From Apodemus sylvaticus (taxonomy: Eukaryota; Chordata; Mammalia; Rodentia; Muridae), in NCBI RefSeq assembly GCF_947179515.1, contig NC_067481.1, forward strand, positions 91,450,598 through 91,514,597: 64,000 bases of DNA, given 5' to 3'. The translations under genes were made by a program, and so were the position numbers. The stretch's first letter is position 1. Each line of letters begins with the position of its first letter. Below are positions 56,333 through 64,000 of this stretch, piece after piece. The notes below the pieces were generated by a model, which did not search any database, was not told the origin of the DNA, and saw only the letters and a list, made by a program, of their open reading frames with translations.

Positions 56333-57626
56333 GTTTCTTCCTCACAAAAACACATGGCATGTATCAAGCTACCACAGCTGTTGGCCAGTAGATGATGTGA
56401 TCTATCTTTCCATCAAATAACCTCATTGAGCGTGACTTTACTGTGAGCATGACTATGTACTAAGTGTGACATGTCTATTTCCTGGGGAAGTAGTCACTAG
56501 ATACATGGCTTACCTCATAGTCAATGGCTTCTCATGGCTAAGGAAAGGTAACCTGGAGAGTCTCGAGGAGGGGACTCGAGACCCTGGTAAATCTTGTAGT
56601 ATGGAAGCAAAACTAACCACTTAGTGGAGTGTTACACCAGGATGTGACCAGTGAATTTTTTGAAAAGACATCAACACATTAGGGGGGCACGCTTCTTTGA
56701 AATGCAGTTCGGAAAGCTCTGCCCGATGATCTTGGTAACTTACAGACAGTGATTCAGAGCGCACCTGTCCATCCTGGGTTTGCAATGGCCTGTCTCGCAC
56801 TCCTCATCTAGACTGCACACTTCCTAAAGGCAGAGCAAATCTCACAGAGTCACTGAGTGACAGGGTCACCTCTGTAATGGCTCCTACAGAGGCTCTTGAC
56901 ACGCCCCTGCAGACTTCAGGGTGAAGATTCCACTGTTGCTCAAAATACAGCCTCATCCTCAGCAGGGAGGTGACAGTGACCTTCTTCACAGAGGTGTCTA
57001 ATTAAGTAGCTGGTCCTCCACATCAAGAGTAAACTTGAATCCCAAAGCAGCCCAGCTGTGTGGCTTCAGGCAAGCTGCCTAGGGTCGCTGAGCCTCTGAG
57101 CCAGAGCTCTTCACCTCCTCATGATACAGGAAGAGCAAGCATTTCTGACTGCAGATAAACTGAGGGAGAGACTATAGACAGAGCATAGACTCTACAGAAT
57201 GAAAGGGCACCAGCAGTTGTTGATGTCACGTGGTTGAAGTCAACTTGAAATCTCGGCAGAGGCAGTCAAGCAGAGGGAGAGAGGAGAGGGGAAGAAAGCT
57301 GGAGAGTGTGGAGGAAGGGTGGAGAAGGGACTGTGAGAGGCTTACGGATGTCCCCTTCCCCTGAGGCCTGGCTTAGAGCAGGGCTCTGTGCTGCAGGAGC
57401 AGCTTCCTGTGAGACCACTGACCCTTAGGGAATCTCCACAATTTAGCCAGACCCTGGCCTGTACTCTGCTACCTCCCCTCCCAAACTCTTACCAAATGTG
57501 CTCTTTGTCAAATAATTCGTCAGGAGTCATGAAGCCTGGGTTTTTGAGAGTACAAACAGACTTATTCAGCACCCTGCACAGAACAGGTAGAAAACACCTT
57601 TTCAGAACCACATCAATGTTCTGAAA
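56333..57626. other. Noncoding DNA, nothing recognised
   Basis: No supported gene or named repeat. Confidence 0.4.
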
Positions 57627-57643
57627 ACACACACACACACACA

Positions 57644-57676
<33 letters not shown>
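57627..57676 (+). repeat. (CA)n microsatellite
   Basis: About 24 CA units with one GA interruption. Confidence 0.95.
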
Positions 57677-57681
<5 letters not shown>

Positions 57682-59741
57682 GCAGAGCAGCCAGACAAAA
57701 AGCAAGTGGTTGTCCTCCTGATGAAGGCCTTCTCTCCCCCTCAGCCTGCAGAGAACATAATTGGGATAATTTTGCTGGCAGTTTTGTTTTCGTTCTATTT
57801 GGTTGGCTTTGTTGGAAACAAAAATATTTTTAAATGCCTTCTGGGTTTGCACAGTGCTTTCCTGTCCCTGCAACCCTTGTCGAAAGGTCTCCACTGAAAA
57901 TCAAAAAAGAAAGCACAAGATGAAAGAAGTGGAAAGATTCTGTGGGTTCTGGGTCTCTGCGTGGGTGATAAAAAGAAGGCAGGGGCAATCCAAATGGGTG
58001 GCAGTCTACAAACTGCAAAAGGCTCACTATGGGAGTACTGAGCTCTGGAGGCCACCAGCCGCAAGGCATCCTGGGCATTTGCAGTCAGGAATGCTTTCAT
58101 ACAAAGGGCTACACCATCTCCTCTGGTCACAGGCTGCAGGCCTTGTGAGTGGAAAGGGAGATTGCTGGGATGAGTGGACATTCCAGGCTGCAGAAACAGG
58201 AGAAACATGGCAGAAGACACTGTTCCAGGGCACGCAGCAATCCTGACCCATTCAATCTCAGCCTGGTTACTGAGGCAGTCAAGGTCACATGGGCAGGAAG
58301 AGGAGGGTGTATGTGTTGTAACCTGAGTCACCTGTGCATCTCCTAGACTGCCAATATCACACTTGGATACACCAGCACTCACACCTTAGTTGGCCAGGAC
58401 TTGGTTGTAGAGACACTCAGATTCAGACGGAGACTCCCTGGGACCTGCTGTCTGGGGCCTTGAGACCTCACAATGCTCACAATGCCTTGGGCCCCTGGGT
58501 GTTTTTCTGTTTGTCTGTTTGACTCCTCAGTCACTTAGGGGAAAGAACCTATGAGCAAACTCTCAGGGGACAAGTTACAGGCATGAGCTCAGATTACAGG
58601 ACCAATCCACACTCCCTTCTCATCTGTAATACAGAACAGCCTGCCAGGCTGGGTGGGCACTGCTTTGTGTGGTGGCTCTACACCAAATGGGGGAGGGGCT
58701 GGCTCCATCCTGGGTCCCTTTCACTTTGCCCTTTGTGGGTCTTCACTTTAAAAAGAGTGTCTTGTCATCATCCCACAGGGAGTTCACACAGTCATGAAGC
58801 TGAGGGACTGGTGACTGGTTGAGTTACACTTTTATTGTGTGCTTTAATATGTCCACCTCAAAGTAGAACAAATAATATACCCTCCTCTGGGCTGTGGTGA
58901 GGCTTCAGGGCACTGATATCCAGAAAGCACTTTGAGCAGTAACTGCGGCATCAGACACACTCCAGTGCAAGGGGTGCACAGACAAAGCCTTGCGAGCCCT
59001 GTGTGCCTGACCTTTCTCCCTTTGGCCCCTTCCTTCTTGTCTCCTCTTCTCCCCAGACCCCGCCCCACCTCTGCTGTGTACATGTACTGGGGATGGAGAC
59101 CAGGGCCTTGTGCACCAGTTTTAAAAGCCAGTTTTGCCAATATCTAGATTTAAGTATCTGCTGGCTTCAAAGCATTTGTCCTACGCTCTGGAGTAGCCAC
59201 AGAGAGTTCAGATACTTGAGAGATCCTATCAATGACCCTGCCTTGCCAACCCGATCAGCGCATAGTGACCCGGGTCCTTCTCCAGGGAATTACAGACTGC
59301 ACACAGGGGTACTTGTGTGTTCTTCTCACACCCCAAACAGGGATGGGAAAGCTGGCTATTTTTTTCTTTCTTTGTTTCTTTGTTAGCGCATCATCTCTTT
59401 TGGACCAATTAAAAGATTAGCATTTTAATAGGTGCCGTGGAGAGACACTGCAGCCATTTCCCCAGGCTGAAACTCGAAGCTCATGGGTCAGGGCAGGATT
59501 AATAAACCTGCTATAAATGCCCACAGTGCCCCTCGTCTTGTGGGCAACGTGCTCTGGTTTGGGAGGAAGGGAAAAGTCAACTATAATGGGAAGATGCAGC
59601 ATATTCAGACCAAGATGCAAAGGGAGAGGCTAACGGTGCCAGGGGTTTGGGGTTAGCTGAGGGTGGTGTGGTACACAAGTGAAACAGGCCTCATTGTGGG
59701 CAGATGTGACTTCCCAGTTATGACTTCAAATTCTTTCTATT
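57677..59741. other. Noncoding DNA, nothing recognised
   Basis: Paired opposite-strand ORFs (57803-58246 plus; 57795-58382 minus) shadow each other without recognisable domains. Confidence 0.4.
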
Positions 59742-59860
59742 ATGTGTGTGTGTGTGCGCGCGCGTGCGCATATGTGTATGTGTGCGTATGTGTATGTGTG
59801 TGTGTATGTATATGTATGTGTGTGTATGTGTGTGTGTGTATGTGTGTGTTATGTGTGTGT

Positions 59861-59898
<38 letters not shown>
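59742..59898 (+). repeat. (TG)n array with CG/TA variants
   Basis: 157 bp of TG repeats including GCGCGCGTGCGC (59756-59768), strictly alternating purine-pyrimidine over much of its length. Confidence 0.96.
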
Positions 59899-59899
<1 letters not shown>

Positions 59900-59984
59900 T
59901 GTCCGTGTATTCTCATGTACACAGGTATAGAGGCCGTAAGTTGACTTTGAGAGATGTCTTTTTCAGTCACTGTCCACCTTATTT

Positions 59985-60185
59985 GCTGAGGCAGGGTTTC
60001 TAGCTGAACCCAAAGTCCATCGGCCCAGGTAGACAGGCAGCTCATCTGTCCCTGTTTCTACTTCTCAAGTACTGCGATGACAGGTGAGCCATGTTTGTCC
60101 AGTTTTCTGAGGTGCTAGGGATCCAAACTCCTGCTCTCAAGCTTGCTCGGCAAGCGTATCATCCGCTGCGTACCTCCCCTGACTG
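59985..60185 (-). mobile_element. B4 SINE, reverse orientation
   Basis: A 'gaggcagggtttctagctga' start, an 'aagtactgcgatgacaggtg' middle and a 'ctcggcaagcgtatcatccg' end follow the inverted B4 layout; quite diverged. Confidence 0.7.
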
Positions 60186-60655
60186 AATTCATACTCTTGC
60201 AGTCGCACCAGGAACTTCTAAGTGCAGCTCAGGGTTCCACATCACTGGGTCTGCCAGGTTTTCCCTCAGAGCAAATGTGATGGTCACGGCCCTCAACGAG
60301 ACCCACGCCTTTGGCCACGGACAGTGGAAGCGCCTATTGAGTCTGTGAGAAGTAAGGGCAACTCCAGAACCCTGGGGAAGCACCCAGATGCGGCACGTGG
60401 CCAAGACGAAGGTGGCAGTGAGCTCTTTCTGCTCCCCACAGGCCTGGTGTTTCCCTACACGTCTTGCCTCCTCCCTGACGCAAATACAACTATGATGCCC
60501 ATTTCACATGGTAGGAAAGTGATGTGCAAGGGGGGGAAGGGAAACTGCCACATGGCCTCCATTCAAGCCCAGGGTTTGTGACTTCAGAGACCAGGTTCTC
60601 AGTCACAGGGCAGACAGCCTAGAAGGAGTCAGTGTCTGTTTCTCTCCCTCCTCTC
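60186..60655. other. Noncoding DNA, nothing recognised
   Basis: No supported feature. Confidence 0.4.
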
Positions 60656-60793
60656 CTTCTTCTTCTTCTTCTTCTTCTTCTTCTTCTTCTTCTTCTTCTT
60701 CTTCTTCTTCTTCTTCTTCTTCTTCTTCTTCTTCTTCTTCTTCTTCTTCTCTTCTCCTTCTCCTCCTTCTTCTCTTCTTTTTCCTCCTCCTCC

Positions 60794-60855
<62 letters not shown>
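60656..60855 (+). repeat. (CTT)n-(CT)n polypyrimidine array
   Basis: About 31 uninterrupted CTT (GAA on the other strand) units, a mixed C/T segment, then about 29 CT units. The ORF reading poly-Leu/Ser is an artefact. Confidence 0.97.
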
Positions 60856-60858
<3 letters not shown>

Positions 60859-61913
60859 CTCTGGGTCAGCTTGAGATCAACACTCCTAGAAGGCTTCCAG
60901 AAGGAGGCGCTCGACAGGAGGCCTCAGGGAAAGCCCCGTTTACTGAGTTAAGGAATTCAGACTCCATCAATCATGTAAGAGCTGAGCTGACAAACAGGTT
61001 CTTAAGAAGCCAACACTCAGTGCTACCCAGCGGGCAATTACTGTGTTCCAGATGATTTCTAGAGCATAGAGAGTTTCAAAACCTGACCTAACATGTAATC
61101 AATCCCTGGCCTCTCTCAACCTCAGCCAAGGGAGACAAGAGAAATATGGATTATTAAAAAATAAATAAATAATGCTTGATGGTGGTGCCAGTTAACAAAC
61201 ACCAGGTGTCAAACGCCAGGCGCTGGAGGAGCTTACAGGGGCTCTGGATAGCCAGGAAAGGATCCCACGGCAGGTGGGTGGTAAGGAGAATGGAAGATCT
61301 CTAGGTAGAGCGTCTGAGCGTCAGAGCCCATCTCTCACCCCATGGGGCCTTGTCCTTAGCGGAGAGCTGGTCCACGGAAGACATTGGACTATGCTTATTG
61401 GCTGAGCACAGGCGGCATGTAAAAGAAGGGACAAATGGCTAAGAGGTGAGGTATGAGAGAGGAAACTGAGGCCTAGGAATGACCAGCCTTTAACCAACCA
61501 CTGTGCAGTTTACTAAACTCAAGCCCCGCCAGCCAGATTCGCTCCTTTCCATTGTTAGCTTTCCGGTGTTTCACATAAGTTGGCTAAGCAAGCAGACTCT
61601 GTCCAAGGGGTTGGCAGAAGAAAAAAGATGGGAGACAGTTTAGGGAAAATAAAGGAGATCTAGAATGCCAAGCGAATTTGCGGCGGGCAGTTTGGGAAAG
61701 GTTGACCTAGCGAGTGTTTGAAGAGCGAAGGCCAGCGCTGTGGCGGGAGCCGCTGGGGAGAGATACACTGCTCGCGTGTTCAAACCCTTCGGTTTAGAAA
61801 TTCTCTTTCTGAACTTTTGTCCCGAGTAGATCACAGATCTAGTGTGAGAAAAGAAAGAACAAATGGAAATTCTTCCCAGCACCAAGCCTAGAATCAAGAG
61901 AGAACCGGAGCAC
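60856..61913. other. Noncoding DNA; mildly CpG-containing around 61670-61770
   Basis: A short stretch near 61675-61755 has several CpGs (gcggcgggcag, ggcgggagccgct). It is too short to call a CpG island by eye. Confidence 0.35.
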
Positions 61914-61930
61914 AGCACCCCCTAGTGGCA
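61914..61930 (-). promoter_or_regulatory. Candidate CTCF-binding motif
   Basis: The minus strand reads TGCCACTAGGGGGTGCT, a strong match to the CTCF core. No occupancy information. Confidence 0.5.
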
Positions 61931-62029
61931 CAGCGCAGAAGCGCTAGCAAGCCCCAGCCTGCCCTCCTGTCCTTTTCCCCCTGGCTCTCACCTTAGAACC
62001 TACAGAGTTGTTCCATTCAGTACCCCACA

Positions 62030-62240
62030 CAGCCCTCCACACCTCCATAATGCTTGCACACCCCACACATTTCAAACAGCACCCCACAGCTCTTACAGCC
62101 CACACAGCACCCACACAACCACACACATGGACCCCCACACCCACAGAACCACACACTCACACACCCTATACAACACCCATACAGATCTCCACCCCACCAT
62201 AACCCCTGCACACTTCAAGCGGCACCTCCAGTCCCCATAC
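62030..62240 (+). repeat. CA/CCCA-rich low-complexity DNA
   Basis: Degenerate cacac/cccacac words. ORFs over it (62008-62202 plus, 62017-62211 minus) are composition artefacts. Confidence 0.8.
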
Positions 62241-62660
62241 ACACACCACAGCCCATCATGCCCACACAGCTTTATCTTCCTTTCCTGAGCAGCATTAAAT
62301 GCACTCTACATCTTTTGACAGTAACTTTCCACTGTTCTTGAGGGATACAACACAAGATCCCAGGAGATGCCAGATAGCATGCATAATCTGCACCTTGGCA
62401 CGGTCCTGTGTATGCATGCCTGCAACACAGCTCAACTTAAATGAGAGATTACCAAAAATGACATAACATGGGAGACCTCAGCAAACCCACTGTTATTTTT
62501 TCCTTTTTATTAAGAGTTTTCACCTCTGTACATAAAGAGAAGATGCTACATCGCATCTGAATTACTAGTGTAGCTTCTATTTGAGGCCATTCATTAGCTG
62601 AGTAAGGTTTCTTAGCCACAAGCAATACCAGAACAAGAGATCTGAAAACAAGTTGCAGAC
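62241..62660. other. Noncoding DNA, nothing recognised
   Basis: No supported feature. Confidence 0.35.
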
Positions 62661-62735
62661 AGATAACTAGCAGGTCAGTGTGCTAGTTAGTTTGAATCAA
62701 ATAGATAACTAGCAGGCCAGTGTAGTGGTTAGTGT
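62661..62735 (+). repeat. Short tandem duplication at an interspersed-repeat edge
   Basis: agataactagcagg(t/c)cagtgt occurs at 62661 and again at 62703, spaced 42 bp, each followed by a related gttag segment. Confidence 0.85.
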
Positions 62736-63085
62736 GGAGCAACCTGATGCAAGCTCTGGTCATCCTGGCAAGTCTGTGGGGTATTTTCATGACTAATGAC
62801 TGAGGCAGGAGAAGCCCATCCCACAGAGAACGGGGCCACCTTGGGCAGATGGCCCTGGATTATATAAGACATCAAACCGAGCAAGCCACGGAATTCGAGC
62901 CAGTAAGCAGCACTCCCCCGTGGCCTGTGAGATGACTCCTGCCTCCAGGTCCCTGCCCTGCTTGAGTCCCTGCCCTGGCTCCTCTCAGTGTTGGCCGATG
63001 ATAATGGGGCATGCTATTTCCTCACCAAGTTTCTTTCAGCTGTGGTGTTTTATTACAGCAATAGAAACCTCAGTGTGACAGCTGG
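62690..63085 (+). mobile_element. Diverged rodent interspersed repeat (family unassigned)
   Basis: 'gtgctagttagttt' start, 'gagccagtaagcagcactcc', 'gactcctgcctccaggtccc' and an 'acagcaatagaaacctcagt' end match a very common rodent repeat whose far end resembles the inverted start of the tgtcttagt... elements. I cannot name it reliably. Confidence 0.65.
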
Positions 63086-63869
63086 CAGCATACCATGTGG
63101 ATACACTTGACAAAGAAATGACTCGTCTCTGAGTTGAAAAGCATGAAAACCTCGTCCCATTCCTCAGAATAAGGCACAGCTAAATACAAATGCTGTTTCT
63201 AGAGCCTCAGATTGCTTAGCAAAGGCCACGGCTCCCTGCTCCCGTGCAGACCTGCACCTGCCCGGACTGGCTGGGAACAGGAGGCAGGGCTACGACGGCC
63301 ACTTCAGATTGATCGTCTGAAGTGCCTTGTCTCTCAATGGGGTCATTTCCGCTCATTATGAAACCTTTCTAAACATAGCTATGTGCAATTAAAATGTCAC
63401 AGCGCTTACCGCGCAGCTGCACCATTACAGACAAGACTCTGATCCTAAAGTCGGGAGAGACAGCTTCAACTCCCGACTGCCTGTTCATGCCCCTGTCCCA
63501 GGCATGTGACCCTTGGCTTACCTGAGCTTCAGACTCTTGGTAAGATGGAGTTAATAATGACTCTGGCAGTGTTGCAAGGTCTCATGGAAGATGCAAGTTA
63601 ATCTAATTGCTGTTTAAAAGTCAGAAAACATGGAGTGCTCAGTTAACCCTGCTGTCATCACATAGGTGAAGGCACCGTAAAGTCAAGGGTGACACTTGCA
63701 GAGAAACACAGCAGGGGCAGCAGATGATCTCTCCATCCCGTCTCAGCCCCGCCCCCACTCAGCTCTGCTGATGCTCTGACCTCCATTTCTTTGCCTGCAG
63801 GATTGAAGTCCAAACAGAATCTGAACTTTCTTAGACTTTCCTACAAGAAGAAAATAATGTTAAGGAGAG
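63086..63869. other. Noncoding DNA, nothing recognised
   Basis: No supported feature. Confidence 0.4.
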
Positions 63870-63935
63870 AGACAGGAAGACAGAAACAGAGACAGAGAGA
63901 GACAGAGAGATAGAAAGAGAATGTGTGTGCATGTG

Positions 63936-63990
<55 letters not shown>
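63870..63990 (+). repeat. (GA)-rich then (GT)n array
   Basis: gagacagagagagac-type purine tract followed by about 26 GT units at the right edge. Confidence 0.95.
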
Positions 63991-63994
<4 letters not shown>

Positions 63995-64000
63995 AAGAGA

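Noticed and set aside
46720..56337. GTTTC as the target-site duplication of the retrovirus
   Set aside because: GTTTC occurs at 46720-46724 and 56333-56337, but the left copy is 4 bp away from the LTR edge I infer, so the match may be coincidental.
57795..58382. 195-aa minus-strand ORF
   Set aside because: No domain, overlapped by open plus-strand frames, and no supporting splice or promoter signals.
1..64000. CRISPR arrays, operons, rRNA or tRNA genes
   Set aside because: Repeats here are eukaryotic microsatellites and transposons. I saw no spaced palindromic array, no bacterial gene layout, and no structural RNA gene beyond SINE heads derived from tRNA or 7SL RNA.

Overview
This is a window of murid-rodent genomic DNA (mouse, rat or a close relative; I cannot settle the species by eye). 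Evidence: B1, B3, B4 and ID-type SINEs, rodent L1 3' ends, URR1-like hAT elements, many long (CA)n/(TG)n arrays, and one intron-containing vertebrate gene with canonical GT/AG splice sites. There is no operon-like organisation and most long ORFs are simple-repeat or transposon shadows.

The only protein-coding gene I can support is Kcnmb1 (BK channel beta-1 subunit), on the minus strand. Three coding exons (26857-26990, 25017-25188, 21047-21316) join in frame to 576 nt, 191 aa plus stop, exactly the family length. A likely polyadenylation signal lies at 20265-20270. A perfect CArG box (31157-31166) and a CArG-like site (30848-30857) lie upstream in the zone where the noncoding first exon and promoter should be. 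In human, KCNMB1 sits antisense within KCNIP1; I found no Kcnip1 exon here, so much of the window may be Kcnip1 intron or intergenic DNA.

Layout: 1-20 kb is noncoding, with SINEs, three hAT remnants, an old L1 fragment, a solo-LTR-like element and a near-identical 191-bp duplication (10979-11169 and 16401-16599). 20-31 kb is Kcnmb1 and its upstream region. 31-46 kb holds rodent LTR-like repeats, MER2/Tigger-like remnants, large CT and CA arrays, and GC-rich minisatellites. 46.7-56.3 kb is a decayed class I (gammaretrovirus-like) endogenous retrovirus on the minus strand: two LTRs, a tRNA-Gln-like primer binding site, and broken gag, protease, RT, RNase H and env remnants. It carries nested insertions, including an L1 with the 5'-inversion structure expected from twin priming and a 12-bp target-site duplication. 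A second copy of an RT segment lies inside gag, and a telomeric (TTAGGG)n tract lies inside env. 56.3-64 kb is noncoding, with SINEs, a GAA/TTC array and a diverged interspersed repeat.

I see no new multi-gene system. The most unusual content is the layered structure of the retroviral locus and the recent 191-bp duplication.
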